Positions 29,676 through 39,114 of a stretch of 64,000 bases of DNA are shown here, one piece after another. Under the pieces are notes generated by a model that was not told the origin of the DNA, did not search any database, and saw nothing but the letters and a program-made list of their open reading frames with translations. The position numbers and the translations under genes are program-made. Position 1 is the first letter of the stretch, and each line of letters opens with the position of its first letter. Origin of the DNA: Reyranella sp. Lineage in GTDB: Bacteria > Pseudomonadota > Alphaproteobacteria > Reyranellales > Reyranellaceae. The stretch spans positions 124,001-188,000 of the forward strand of contig NZ_SCUT01000025.1 of NCBI RefSeq assembly GCF_004297265.1, in the 5' to 3' direction.

Positions 29676-30755
29676 ATGAGTGAGCGCATGGAGGGCTTCT
29701 TCCGCCGCCACACCAAGCCCGGTACGGCTCCCGGCACGCTGACCGGGCGCGCGCCGGTTCCGGACGAAGCGCTCGATTTCACCCTGGTCGAATACACACA
29801 GGAGGAAGTCGAAGTCCTGCATGAGGTGGAAGTGGACCAGTGCCGCTTCCATCTCGGCACGCCCGGTCATACCTGGATCGATGTGAGCGGCCGCCCGAGC
29901 TCCGAGATGCTGCGCAATCTCGGCATGGCGTTCAACCTGCATCCGCTGGCGCTCGAGGACGTGTTCCACTCCAACCAGCGCAGCAAGCTCGATCTCTACG
30001 AGGGCCAGGGCTTCCTCGTCCTGAACGACCCGGCTTATGAAGACTGCGTCCTGAAGGGTCAGCAGGTCAGCATCTTCTTCGGCGACAACTACGTCATCTC
30101 CTTCCACGACCTGAAGGCCGACATCTTCAAGCCGGTGCGCGACCGTCTGCAGACCGCGGGCTCTCGGCTGCGCATGTTCGGCATCGACTATCTCGTCTAT
30201 GCGCTCATCGATCTCGTGGTCGACCGCAAGTTCCCGCTGATCGAGGCCCTGTCGACCCATCTCGAGGAGCTGGAGGAGGAGGCGCTCGACCACCCGACCA
30301 AGGACACGCTGGCGCATATCCATCAGGCCCGGCGGGCGCTCGTCGCCTTCCATCGGATCCAGTGGGCCGAGCGCGAGACGGTGCTGGCGGTGATGCGGCC
30401 GGACGTGCCCTTCATCATGCCGGAGACCCGCACCTATTTGCGCGACTGCTTCGACCATGCGGTCGCCGTGCTCGACCTGGTCGAGAGCTACCGCGAAATG
30501 GCCAACGGCCTGATGGAAGTCTATCTCATGGACTCGTCCAACCGGATGTCCGAGGTGATGAAGACCATGGCGGTGATCACTGTGTTCTTCATGCCGCTGA
30601 GTTTCCTCGCGGGCATCTACGGCATGAACTTCGACCGCGACAGCGGCAACATGCCCGAGCTGGGTTGGAAGCACGGCTATGATTTCTTCTGGGTGATGGT
30701 CGTCGTCATCGTGACCTCCATCTTCCTGTGGCTGAAGCGCAAGCGCTGGATCTGA
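29676..30755 (+). CDS. corA: CorA-family magnesium/cobalt transporter
   Basis: Membrane channel subunit of 359 residues. The long cytoplasmic N-domain ends in a stalk helix, followed by two C-terminal transmembrane helices. The signature GMN is at 316-318 (YGMNFDRDSGNMPELGW) between them, and the C-terminus is KRKRWI. A pentamer importing Mg2+ is expected. It begins 11 bases after the monooxygenase gene. Confidence 0.94.
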   Translation: MSERMEGFFRRHTKPGTAPGTLTGRAPVPDEALDFTLVEYTQEEVEVLHEVEVDQCRFHLGTPGHTWIDVSGRPSSEMLRNLGMAFNLHPLALEDVFHSNQRSKLDLYEGQGFLVLNDPAYEDCVLKGQQVSIFFGDNYVISFHDLKADIFKPVRDRLQTAGSRLRMFGIDYLVYALIDLVVDRKFPLIEALSTHLEELEEEALDHPTKDTLAHIHQARRALVAFHRIQWAERETVLAVMRPDVPFIMPETRTYLRDCFDHAVAVLDLVESYREMANGLMEVYLMDSSNRMSEVMKTMAVITVFFMPLSFLAGIYGMNFDRDSGNMPELGWKHGYDFFWVMVVVIVTSIFLWLKRKRWI

Positions 30756-30762
30756 GGGAGCC

Positions 30763-31755
30763 GTGACCTACAGGATTTACGGCTCCGAACTGTCGCCCTA
30801 TTCGGTGAAGGTGCGGTCCTTCTTCCGCTACAAGAACCTGGATCACGAGTGGATCCCGAGGTCGCCGGCGGTTCAGTCGGAGTTCCAGAAGTACGCCAAG
30901 CTGCCGCTCGTGCCGCTGGTCGTGACGCCGGAGGGCGAGGGCATCCAGGATTCGACTCCAATCCTCGAACGCTTCGAGGCGTCCCATCCCGAACCGTCCG
31001 TAACGCCCGCGGATCCCGTGCTGGCCTTCCTCTCCGCGCTTCTCGAAGAGTATGGCGACGAGTGGGGCAACAAGTGGATGTTCCACTATCGTTGGCGCTA
31101 CCAGCCCGACGTCTGGTCCACGGCCGAGCGCATCGCGCAGCAGATGATGGGCGCGCAGGGAACGCTTGCCGTGGCGCAGGCCCGCGCGGCCGTGGCCGAG
31201 CGCATGATGGGCCGGCTGGGATTCGTCGGCTCCAACGACAAGACGGAGCCGCTGATCGAGGCCTCGTTCGCCAGGGCGCTGGCCCTGATCGAGGCACACC
31301 TCGCGTCGCGGCCTTACCTGCTGGGCGGGCGGCCCGCGATGGCCGATTTCGGCCTGTGGGCGCAGCTCTATGAAGCGGCGACCGATCCCACGCCGGGCGC
31401 GATCATGCGGGCTTCGGCGCCGAACGTGATGGCCTGGATCCAGCGCATGCTCTTGCCGCGGCTCGAAGGCAATTTCGAAACACTGGCGGGGCTCGCGCCG
31501 ACGCTGATGCCGCTTCTGCGCGAGGAGGTCGGCGCGCTGTTCCTGCCCTGGTCGGCGGCCAACGCGGCCGCGATCGCACACGGCGACAAGAGCTTCACCC
31601 TGAGCCTCGGCGGCGCGGCGTGGACGCAGGAGCCGCAGAAGTATCACGCGCGGTCCCTGGCCGAGATCCGGCGCAAATATGAGGTGGCTAAGCAGGCGGC
31701 CGGCCTCGAACAGCTGCTGGCCGAGAGTGGCTGCCTGAAGGTTCTGGTGGGTTAG
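30763..31755 (+). CDS. glutathione S-transferase family protein, long form
   Basis: GST-like protein of 330 residues, about 100 longer than usual. The thioredoxin-like domain starts ELSPYSVKVRSFFRYK and has LPLVPLVVTPEGEGIQDST with the cis-Pro. The helical C-domain includes ASRPYLLGGRPAMADFGLWAQL, and a further C-terminal extension of about 80 residues follows. GTG start. No substrate can be assigned. Confidence 0.82.
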   Translation: MTYRIYGSELSPYSVKVRSFFRYKNLDHEWIPRSPAVQSEFQKYAKLPLVPLVVTPEGEGIQDSTPILERFEASHPEPSVTPADPVLAFLSALLEEYGDEWGNKWMFHYRWRYQPDVWSTAERIAQQMMGAQGTLAVAQARAAVAERMMGRLGFVGSNDKTEPLIEASFARALALIEAHLASRPYLLGGRPAMADFGLWAQLYEAATDPTPGAIMRASAPNVMAWIQRMLLPRLEGNFETLAGLAPTLMPLLREEVGALFLPWSAANAAAIAHGDKSFTLSLGGAAWTQEPQKYHARSLAEIRRKYEVAKQAAGLEQLLAESGCLKVLVG

Positions 31756-31871
31756 CCGGCGACGCCCGCCGATATCAGGCCGCCGGCCTGTCGGGATCTC
31801 GAGCGCTCGACGAACCCGGCCAGCCTGCCCTGCAAATATGAGGTTGTGCGCGACGTTGGCCGCTCATTAGG
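31756..31871. other. intergenic region with two inverted repeats
   Basis: A 116-base gap before the polyamine-type transporter operon. It holds a perfect hairpin CAGGCC-GCC-GGCCTG at 31776-31790 and a 12-base palindrome TCGAGCGCTCGA at 31799-31810. The first could be a weak terminator for the GST gene (no T-run follows) and the second an operator for the transporter operon. Neither role is proven. Confidence 0.35.
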
Positions 31872-32984
31872 ATGCGTGCGGCAGCAGGCGGGGCAGAGTT
31901 GCGTACAGGCACCGGAAATGGCGAGCATGTCGGCGTTCACGAGCTGGTAAAGCGCTACGGCGATGTCGCCGCCGTGGACGGGGTGACGTTCGGTGTCCGC
32001 ACCGGAGAATTCCTTGCCCTGCTGGGACCGTCCGGCTCGGGCAAGACGACGGTCCTGATGAATATCGCGGGCTTCGACTTTCCCGACTTCGGCCGCATCG
32101 AGATCGGCGGGCAGGACGTGACCTGGACGCCGTCCCACAAGCGCAACCTCGGGATGGTGTTCCAGCGCTACACCCTGTTTCCGCACATGACCGTACTCGA
32201 CAACATCGCGTTTCCGCTCCGCATGCGGAAGATCGGCCGGGCCGAGCGCGAGGAACGGGCGCGCGTGGCGCTCCGGACGGTGCGCCTCGAAGGCTACGGT
32301 GAGCGCAAGCCTGCGCAGTTGTCGGGCGGCCAGCAGCAGCGCGTCGCGATGGCGAGGGCCGTCGTGTACAATCCCGAAGTGCTGCTGATGGACGAACCGC
32401 TCTCCGCGCTCGACAAGAATCTGCGGGAGGAAATGCAGATCGAGATCAAGCATCTGCAGCGCGAGCTGGGCGTGACGGTGATCTTCGTCACGCACGACCA
32501 GACCGAGGCCCTCACCATGGCAGACCGCATCGCCGTGCTCGATCTCGGCAAGCTGCAGCAGCTCGACACGCCCAAGGCACTCTACGAGCAGCCCACCTCC
32601 GCCTTCGTCGCAGGATTCATCGGCGAGACCAATTTCTGGCCGGCCGTCGCTTCGGGCGACGCCGTGGCCGGAAGCGAGCTCGGCGTCACCCTCGAGGGAG
32701 GGGAGCGCGCCACCGTCACGGCCGCAGACGCCATTCGGGGCGGGCAGAAGGTCAAGGTGGCGATCCGCCCCGAGAATATCCGTCTGAGTAAGGACGGTGC
32801 CGGTGTGCAGGCCTCGGTCGAAGAGGCCATCTATGCCGGCAGCATCACGACGCTTCTGCTGCGTAGCAAGGGGCCGACGCTGCGCGTCCGGGTCGGCCCC
32901 GACGGTGCGCTCGGCGAGCCGGCGCCGGGCACGCCCTTCACCTTGGGCTGGCAGACGCGACACGCCCGCGCATACGCCGCATGA
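31872..32984 (+). CDS. ABC transporter ATP-binding protein, PotA-like
   Basis: ATPase of 370 residues of the polyamine/opine/iron class. Walker A is GPSGSGKTT, the signature is LSGGQQQRVAMARA, Walker B is LLMDEPLSALD and the switch is FVTHDQTEALTMADRIAV. A C-terminal TOBE region (about 280-370) includes VKVAIRPENIRLS. The exact start is uncertain because the first 15 residues are not conserved in the family. The stop overlaps the permease ATG by 4 bases. Confidence 0.91.
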   Translation: MRAAAGGAELRTGTGNGEHVGVHELVKRYGDVAAVDGVTFGVRTGEFLALLGPSGSGKTTVLMNIAGFDFPDFGRIEIGGQDVTWTPSHKRNLGMVFQRYTLFPHMTVLDNIAFPLRMRKIGRAEREERARVALRTVRLEGYGERKPAQLSGGQQQRVAMARAVVYNPEVLLMDEPLSALDKNLREEMQIEIKHLQRELGVTVIFVTHDQTEALTMADRIAVLDLGKLQQLDTPKALYEQPTSAFVAGFIGETNFWPAVASGDAVAGSELGVTLEGGERATVTAADAIRGGQKVKVAIRPENIRLSKDGAGVQASVEEAIYAGSITTLLLRSKGPTLRVRVGPDGALGEPAPGTPFTLGWQTRHARAYAA

Positions 32985-33850
32985 AGGCCCGGCCGTCCCG
33001 TTTCATGCTGGGGGGCCGGACCTACAGTCCTGCGGCGAGCCTGTTGCTCGCGACGCCGTTCCTGCTGGTCCTCATGCTCGCGTTCCTGCTGCCGCTGGGC
33101 ATGCTTCTGCGCGAGAGCCTGTTCGTGCCGTCCTTCACGGTCGAGCACTATCGCCGGGTGTTCGACGAGCCGGTCTATCTCCGGGTGATGTACCGCACGA
33201 TACGGATATCGGCGCTGGTGACATTGATCAGCCTGCTGCTGGGATATCCCCTGGCGGCCATGATGGCGCGCACGCGCGGGCTGATGCTCAACCTGCTGCT
33301 GGTCGCCGTCCTGCTGCCGCTTTGGACGTCGGTGCTGGTGCGCACCTATGCCTGGCTCGTGCTGCTGCAGCGCAACGGCGTGGTCAACGACCTGCTGACC
33401 GGCCTGGGCATCGTGGACGCGCCCATGCAGCTCCTGCGCACCGAGGGGGCCGTCGTGCTGGCGATGAGCCATGTGCTTCTGCCGTTCGTGGTGCTGCCGC
33501 TCTATGCCACCCTGCGCGCCATACCGGACGACTATGCGCGTGCCGCCAGGATGCTGGGCGCCAACGGCTTCGCCGTGTTCCGCCACGTCACCCTGCCGCT
33601 GTCGATGCCCGGCATCACGTCCGGGTGCGTGATGGTGTTCCTGCTGGCGCTGGGCTTCTTCGTCACGCCCGCGCTGATCGGCGGGCCGCAGCAGATGATG
33701 CTGGCCACGCTCGTCCAGCAGCAGGTCACGGAACTGCTCAACTGGCCCTTCGCCGGCGCCATCATCGGTGTTCTCCTGCTCGCCGTGCTCGGCCTGATGA
33801 TCGTCTTCCATCGCGTCATCCGGCTGGACCGGTTCGTGGGGCAGGCATGA
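32981..33850 (+). CDS. ABC transporter permease, PotB-like
   Basis: Membrane subunit of 289 residues with six hydrophobic segments. The EAA loop lies at DDYARAARMLGANGFAVFRH, followed by VTLPLSMPGI. Coupled by ATGA overlaps to the ATPase before it and the second permease after it. With PotC-like and PotD-like partners it forms a complete importer. Confidence 0.91.
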   Translation: MKARPSRFMLGGRTYSPAASLLLATPFLLVLMLAFLLPLGMLLRESLFVPSFTVEHYRRVFDEPVYLRVMYRTIRISALVTLISLLLGYPLAAMMARTRGLMLNLLLVAVLLPLWTSVLVRTYAWLVLLQRNGVVNDLLTGLGIVDAPMQLLRTEGAVVLAMSHVLLPFVVLPLYATLRAIPDDYARAARMLGANGFAVFRHVTLPLSMPGITSGCVMVFLLALGFFVTPALIGGPQQMMLATLVQQQVTELLNWPFAGAIIGVLLLAVLGLMIVFHRVIRLDRFVGQA

Positions 33851-34677
33851 GGAGGCGGTCGGAACTGACGGCGGGACGGCTGGCGGCAAACGCCTTCGCC
33901 TACGGTGTGGCCATCTTCCTGCTTGTGCCGACGGCGCTGATCGTACCGATGTCGTTCGGCCCCGATCGCTATCTCAAGTTCCCACCCTCGGGCTTCACGC
34001 TCGAATGGTACTCGGCCTATTTCTCGGACCGGGACTGGCTGGACGCCACCTTCTTCAGCCTGCGCATCGCGGTGCTGACATCGATCGTCGCAACCGTCGT
34101 CGGCGCGCTCGTCTCGCTGGCCCTGGTGCGCGGCCGGCTTCCCGGCAAGCCTGTGTTCGAGCTGCTGGTGGTGGGGCCGGTGATCGTGCCCAACATAGCG
34201 ATCGCCATCGCCACCTACCTGGTGTTCGACGGGCTGAAACTCACCGGTACGACGCTTGGCTTCGTTGCCGCCCATACCGCGCTCGCGATGCCGTTCGTCG
34301 TGTTCACGATCCTGGCGTCGCTGCATCGCTACGACGCCGATCTCGAACGCGCGGCGCTGTCGTGCGGCGCCAGCCCGCTGCAGGCCTTCACCTGGGTCAC
34401 GCTGCCCCAGATACTGCCCGGCATCGTCTCGGCAGCGCTCTTCGCCTTCATCATCTCGTTCGACGAGCCGGTGATCTCGTTCTTCATTTCCGACCTCGAT
34501 CATCGCTCGCTGCCGCGCAAGATGTTCGAGGACATCGACTACAATGTTTCGCCGACCCTGGCCGCCGTTGCCACGGTCCTGACCGGGCTTACCGTACTGG
34601 CGCTGGTCGCCGGTCATTTCGCCGGCCGCGGCCGGCAGGCCTCGCCTGGCGCGCGCAGGCCGACTTCCGGGAATTGA
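33847..34677 (+). CDS. ABC transporter permease, PotC-like
   Basis: Second permease subunit, 276 residues. The N-terminal helix AYGVAIFLLVPTALIVPMSF is followed by FTLEWYSAYFSD, typical of PotC-type proteins, and the EAA loop is DADLERAALSCGASPLQAF. The ATG at 33847 overlaps the PotB-like stop; far upstream in-frame starts would read through the first permease gene and are rejected. 13 bases separate it from the binding-protein gene. Confidence 0.91.
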   Translation: MRRRSELTAGRLAANAFAYGVAIFLLVPTALIVPMSFGPDRYLKFPPSGFTLEWYSAYFSDRDWLDATFFSLRIAVLTSIVATVVGALVSLALVRGRLPGKPVFELLVVGPVIVPNIAIAIATYLVFDGLKLTGTTLGFVAAHTALAMPFVVFTILASLHRYDADLERAALSCGASPLQAFTWVTLPQILPGIVSAALFAFIISFDEPVISFFISDLDHRSLPRKMFEDIDYNVSPTLAAVATVLTGLTVLALVAGHFAGRGRQASPGARRPTSGN

Positions 34678-34690
34678 ACAGGAGAGCAGC

Positions 34691-35737
34691 ATGAAATTGA
34701 CACGCCGCACGATCCTCGGGGCTACCGCGTCCTTTCCCTTCATCTCGACGGCACGGGCCGCCGGCGGCGAGGTGATCATCGCCACCACCGGCGGCCTGAT
34801 GACGAACAGCCTGCAGGCCCACTTCTACAAGCGCTTCGAAGCCCAGACAGGCATCAAGGTTCGCGCCATCGCCATCGAGCTTCCCGACCAGTGGGCGCGC
34901 GCGATCGCAGGGGCGCGCAGCGGCAACGTGCCGTTCGACGTGGTGACCGCCACGCCGCCCGACCTGATCCAGCATGCGAACCTCCTGCAGCCGCTCGACT
35001 GCGCCGCAATGCCCGGCATCGTTGCCAATGCGCTGCCCGGCAGCTGCATGCCGAGCGGAATCATCCGGACGGTGGGCGGCATGGCGCTGACCTGGAGCAA
35101 GAAGGCCTTCCCGGCGGGCGGGCCGCAATCCTGGGCCGATTTCTTCGACGTGGCCAAGTTTCCCGGTCCGCGCTCGCTGCCCGACACCGGGGACCGCGAC
35201 TGGTGGGTGCCGCTGGCCGCCCTGATGGCCGACGGCGTGCCGCGCGACAAGCTGTTCCCGATGGACGTGGACCGAGCCTACCGCAAGCTCGACACGATCA
35301 AGAAGGACGTCGCGGCCTGGTGGAAGAGCGGTGACAATTCCATGCAGATCCTGCGCGGCGGCGACGCCGTCATGAGCATGCTCTATTCAAGCCGTGCCGT
35401 CCCGCTCGCCAAGAGCGGCGAGTTCGATTTCACCTGGAACGGCGCCATCCGCGACACCGGCAACTGGGCGGTGCTGAAGGGCGGACCGAATACGGCGAAC
35501 GCCATCAAGTTCCTCGATTTCTTCGTACAGGACCCGTCGGAACACCTGCCGTTCAGCAACGAGGTGAGCTTCGACTCGAACAACAAGGAAGCGGCCGCCA
35601 AGGTGCCGGCCGAGGAGCGGCGCTTCCGGCCCAGTTATCCCGCGAACTACGACAAGCTGGTCATCGCCGACTATGCGTGGATCGCCGCCGATCGCGCCAA
35701 GCTGCGCGAGCGTTGGATCAGCTGGCTCACCAAGTAG
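34691..35737 (+). CDS. ABC transporter substrate-binding protein, PotD-like, with Tat-type signal
   Basis: Periplasmic solute receptor of 348 residues. The N-terminus MKLTRRTILGATASFPF carries a twin-arginine-like motif (TRRTIL) and ends in ARA before the mature start. The mature part has the family's GGLMTNSLQAHFYKRFEAQTG and later GGDAVMSMLYSSR and YDKLVIADYAWI regions. Ligand unknown; the position directly before a formamidase-like pair suggests an amide, polyamine or quaternary amine (inference). Preceded by CAGGAGAG. Confidence 0.88.
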   Translation: MKLTRRTILGATASFPFISTARAAGGEVIIATTGGLMTNSLQAHFYKRFEAQTGIKVRAIAIELPDQWARAIAGARSGNVPFDVVTATPPDLIQHANLLQPLDCAAMPGIVANALPGSCMPSGIIRTVGGMALTWSKKAFPAGGPQSWADFFDVAKFPGPRSLPDTGDRDWWVPLAALMADGVPRDKLFPMDVDRAYRKLDTIKKDVAAWWKSGDNSMQILRGGDAVMSMLYSSRAVPLAKSGEFDFTWNGAIRDTGNWAVLKGGPNTANAIKFLDFFVQDPSEHLPFSNEVSFDSNNKEAAAKVPAEERRFRPSYPANYDKLVIADYAWIAADRAKLRERWISWLTK

Positions 35738-35744
35738 GTCGCCC

Positions 35745-36104
35745 GTGCTCGTCACCTATCCCGAGGCCGCGCACTGGCCGATCGATCCCGACCGGCTCGA
35801 CCTGGTGGAGGAATTCCGGCGGCAACCGCGCGGACCGCATGGCGATGAGCTCCAGAAGCTGCTGCATCGCCTGCGCTGGGCGGGCGATCCCGACCAGCCC
35901 GGCCGTTATGTGCTGATCGTCACGCAGCCGGGCAAGGAATGGATGCTCGGGCGCCTCCCGCGCCAGCGGGGCAGGCCAATCGAGCTCATGCGCAATCACG
36001 TCTTCACCTCCATCGCCGAGGCGGAATGGGAGGTCTTCAAGTTGCGCTGGGAGGCCATCACTGGCCGGACCCTGCCGCCGCACCTGAGTGAAAAACTGGC
36101 ATGA
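35745..36104 (+). CDS. dmfA1: N,N-dimethylformamidase small (alpha) subunit-like protein
   Basis: Small protein of 119 residues, GTG start, beginning MLVTYPEAAHWPIDPDRLD. Key segments are RGPHGDELQKLLHRLR, GRYVLIVTQPGKEWMLGRL and FTSIAEAEWEVFKLRW. It matches the small subunit of bacterial dimethylformamidase in size and in its place directly before the large-subunit gene (ATGA overlap). In the known enzyme the small subunit packs against each large subunit and is required for assembly. The assignment rests on the pair, so it is inference from family knowledge. Confidence 0.72.
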   Translation: MLVTYPEAAHWPIDPDRLDLVEEFRRQPRGPHGDELQKLLHRLRWAGDPDQPGRYVLIVTQPGKEWMLGRLPRQRGRPIELMRNHVFTSIAEAEWEVFKLRWEAITGRTLPPHLSEKLA

Positions 36105-38335
36105 CCGATACGACCTCCGTTCTTGGATATGCGTGGCCGATGGTGGTCTCGCCCGGCGAAGAAGTAGCGTTCCATCTCTCCAGCCCCTCCGTATCGAAGG
36201 CCGATGCCGCCCTGGTGCGCGTGCGCTGCGGCGATCCGGATCCTGCGGGCCCCGGAATCCGGGTTCACGAGATGGACGCACCGTTCGAGCGCACCGTGCC
36301 TCTCGTCCACCAGGTCATCCGGCCGGGCTCGTGCGCTATCGTCGCCGACGGGCCTGCGCTCACATCCTTCCAGTCGTTCACCGTCGGCGCCTTCCTGTGG
36401 CCGACGATGCCCGGAGACCGCGCGCAGACGATACTGTCGCGCTGGAGGGCGGATACGCAGGAGGGCTGGCGACTCGGCCTCGACGCCGAGGGCCACCTGG
36501 AGTTCGTCGTGGCGGCCGGTGGCCGGACGTGGCGGACTGCGACCAGCGCGGCACTGTTGTCGCGCGAGTGGGTGCTGGCGGGGGCGCGCTGGGATGCCGA
36601 CGCCGGCCGCCTTGCGGTGATGGTCCGCAGCGCCGACGCGCAGGCCGGCCGGGACCGTTCAGAGAGCGTCGAGGCGGACGGGCCGACGGGTCTGGAATGG
36701 CCTGCCGCCGTGCCCCTGGTGATCGCGGCCCACGCCAGCGATGGCGGCGGCGATCTGTTCGACGGCTTCTACGACGGCAAGATTGACCGGCCTCGGCTCC
36801 ATGCCAGCGTGCAGCCGATCGACGGGCTGCACCGGCTTTGCGAAAGCGTGACCTTTCCGATGGCCGACGCACGACTGGTCGCTGCGTGGGATTTCTCGCG
36901 AGAGATGGCCAGCGAGAGGGTCATCGACCTTTCGGCCCATCACCTCCACGGCAGGCTGCGTCAGATGCCGACGCGGGGCATGACCGGAGCCAACTGGGAC
37001 GGTAGCACGGACCGCTGGACCGATTGCCCCGAACAGTATGGCGCCATCCATTTCCACAGCGACGACATGGCCGACGCGGAGTGGGAGCCCACTGTGCGCT
37101 TCACCGTCCCGCAGGAGTGGCGCAGCGGTTTCTATGCGCTGCGGCTGCGTACAGACGGGGGTGACGAGCCAGTCGAGAGTTTCGTCGCGTTCTTCGTGCG
37201 CGCCGAACTGGGCAAGCCTCGTTCGAATCTCGCCTTCGTGGCCAGCACCGGCACCTTTCTCGCCTATGCCAACAGCGCGCTGCGGCTCGACCAGGTCCAT
37301 GCCGAGGCGATGCTGGAGGGTGTGCTGACGCTGTCGCGGGACGATGTCTACATCCAGGAACATCGCGAGGTCGGCCTCTCGACCTACGATACGCATGCCG
37401 ACGGCAGCGGCTGGAGCATCAGCAGCGCGCGACGACCCATTCTCAACATGCGGCCGCGCGGCAACGTGTTCAACTACGGCAACGACACGCACTTCATCGA
37501 CTGGCTCGAGGAGATGGGGCAGGACTACGACGTCATCACGGACGACGACATCCATCGCCACGGTGTCCAGGTATTGGCGCCGTACACCTGCGTCGTCACG
37601 GGGTCGCACCCGGAATATATCAGCCGCGAGGTCTGGGACGCCTTCGACGCCTACCAGCGCAGCGGTGGGCGTCACATGTATCTCGGCGGCAACGGCTTCT
37701 ACTGGCGCATCGCCTATCATCCGACGGTGCCGCACACGATCGAGATGCGCCGCGGCATGACCGGGCTGCGCACCTGGGAAGGAGAGGCGGGCGAGACCGC
37801 GCTGGCCTTCACCGGCGAGCCGTCCTCGACCTGGCGCAGCAACGGGCGTCCGCCGCAGCGATTGGTCGGTGTCGGTTTCGATGGTCAGGTCTTCACCCAT
37901 TCCTCGCCCTACCGCTGGCTCGATGGCGCGAAGGATCCCTCACTGTCGTGGCTGACCAAAGGGATCGATCTTGCCACGCCGCTGGGCGATTTCGGCCTGC
38001 GCGGCAACGGCGCCGCCGGAGTCGAGATCGATCGCGTCGACTTCTCGCTGGGGTCACCCCCCGGCACCGTATGGCTCGCGACGGCGGACCGTCTCGGCTA
38101 TGGCGGTACCCCCGCACCGGAGGAGATCCGCACGCTTCATCGCGGCGTGATGGGTGACCAGAATGCGCAGGTTCGGGCCGATCTGGTCTATTTCCCGACG
38201 GCCAATGGCGGCGCGGTCTTCTCGACCGGGTCGATCGCCTGGGTCTGTGCCCTGTCTCACGCGGGCTACAGGAACAATGTGAGCCAGCTCACCGCAAACG
38301 TCCTGAAGCGGTTCCTCGACCCGACCCCGCTGTGA
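36101..38335 (+). CDS. dmfA2: N,N-dimethylformamidase large (beta) subunit-like amidohydrolase
   Basis: Large protein of 744 residues, close to the length of the Paracoccus-type dimethylformamidase large subunit. The N-terminal third looks like a LamG/concanavalin-type beta domain (FTVGAFLWPTMPGDRAQTIL; WRLGLDAEGHLEFVV). The central catalytic part has Y389 (FLAYANS), Y429 (LSTYDTH), H503 and E505 (SHPEYIS). These match in order and spacing the two-Tyr-one-carboxylate iron site reported for that enzyme (Tyr399, Tyr440, His519, Glu521, from memory). The reaction would be amide hydrolysis to amine and formate; the true substrate may be another small amide. Fifth gene after a PotABCD-type importer. 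Confidence 0.8.
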   Translation: MTDTTSVLGYAWPMVVSPGEEVAFHLSSPSVSKADAALVRVRCGDPDPAGPGIRVHEMDAPFERTVPLVHQVIRPGSCAIVADGPALTSFQSFTVGAFLWPTMPGDRAQTILSRWRADTQEGWRLGLDAEGHLEFVVAAGGRTWRTATSAALLSREWVLAGARWDADAGRLAVMVRSADAQAGRDRSESVEADGPTGLEWPAAVPLVIAAHASDGGGDLFDGFYDGKIDRPRLHASVQPIDGLHRLCESVTFPMADARLVAAWDFSREMASERVIDLSAHHLHGRLRQMPTRGMTGANWDGSTDRWTDCPEQYGAIHFHSDDMADAEWEPTVRFTVPQEWRSGFYALRLRTDGGDEPVESFVAFFVRAELGKPRSNLAFVASTGTFLAYANSALRLDQVHAEAMLEGVLTLSRDDVYIQEHREVGLSTYDTHADGSGWSISSARRPILNMRPRGNVFNYGNDTHFIDWLEEMGQDYDVITDDDIHRHGVQVLAPYTCVVTGSHPEYISREVWDAFDAYQRSGGRHMYLGGNGFYWRIAYHPTVPHTIEMRRGMTGLRTWEGEAGETALAFTGEPSSTWRSNGRPPQRLVGVGFDGQVFTHSSPYRWLDGAKDPSLSWLTKGIDLATPLGDFGLRGNGAAGVEIDRVDFSLGSPPGTVWLATADRLGYGGTPAPEEIRTLHRGVMGDQNAQVRADLVYFPTANGGAVFSTGSIAWVCALSHAGYRNNVSQLTANVLKRFLDPTPL

Positions 38336-38344
38336 CCTGGGCGG

Positions 38345-38356
38345 CCTCGCACGAGG
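38345..38356. terminator. weak hairpin between convergent genes
   Basis: CCTCG-CA-CGAGG inverted repeat in the 27-base gap between the formamidase operon and the convergent TSUP permease. No T-run follows on either strand, so a terminator role is only suggested by position. Confidence 0.25.
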
Positions 38357-38362
38357 TCGAGG

Positions 38363-39109
38363 TTAGAACAGGCTTGTCGCCACGAGCGTCAGGCCGGACA
38401 GCATGAGCAACGCCAGCAGTACCCGGCGGAACTGGGTGTCGTTGATGCGGCTGTAGAGAGCCAGGCCGATGCGCGCACCGATCAGCGTCGTCGGTATGGT
38501 GATGGCCGCCCAGATCAGGAACGTCCGGTCGAGGAAGCCCGCGATGCCGGCCGAGATGAGGGCCAGGAACAGCACGCTCATGTTGAAGGGTTGATTGACG
38601 CCGCGCTGCTCGTCCTTGCCGAAGCCGCGCAGCTGCGCCCAGATCGCCGGCGCTGGGCCGCTGAGGCTCGCCATGCCGCCCAGCACGCCTCCGATCAGGC
38701 CCACCGCGGCGTCGGCCGGACGACCGCCGCCCGTGACGATCGGCGGGCGGCGCACGATGGCCATCCAGGCGCTGTAGACGACCAGGAGGAGACCGACACC
38801 AGCCTTGAGGGGCCGCGGTTCCAGATGATTGAGCAGGAGCGTGCCCAGCGGCACGCCGACGATGCCGGCTGACAGCATCGGCCACAGGCGCGACCAACGC
38901 ACGCCGCTCCAGATTCGGGGCAGGGACTGGATGTGGCCGGCGACGCCGCACAGGGCGGTGAGGGGGGCGGCCGTGAGCGGCGACATGGCCTGCAGCCAGA
39001 AGCCCAGCGCCACCAGCGCGTAGCCGGTGCCGCTCAATCCGTTGACGAAGCCAGCCGCCAGCGCCCCGGCGACGACGATCGCGATGTCGCCGGGGGGTGG
39101 CAGCGGCAC
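38363..39109 (-). CDS. TSUP family permease (TauE/SafE-like)
   Basis: Membrane protein of 248 residues with seven to eight hydrophobic segments. It has the repeated TSUP pattern: FVNGLSGTGYALVALGFW in the first half and GLIGGVLGGMASLSGPAPAIW in the second. Such proteins move sulfite, sulfonates or other organic anions out of or into the cell. GTG start 5 bases after the gcdH stop, so it is co-transcribed with the dehydrogenase gene. Confidence 0.88.
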   Translation of the reverse strand: MPLPPPGDIAIVVAGALAAGFVNGLSGTGYALVALGFWLQAMSPLTAAPLTALCGVAGHIQSLPRIWSGVRWSRLWPMLSAGIVGVPLGTLLLNHLEPRPLKAGVGLLLVVYSAWMAIVRRPPIVTGGGRPADAAVGLIGGVLGGMASLSGPAPAIWAQLRGFGKDEQRGVNQPFNMSVLFLALISAGIAGFLDRTFLIWAAITIPTTLIGARIGLALYSRINDTQFRRVLLALLMLSGLTLVATSLF

Positions 39110-39114
39110 GCCGA

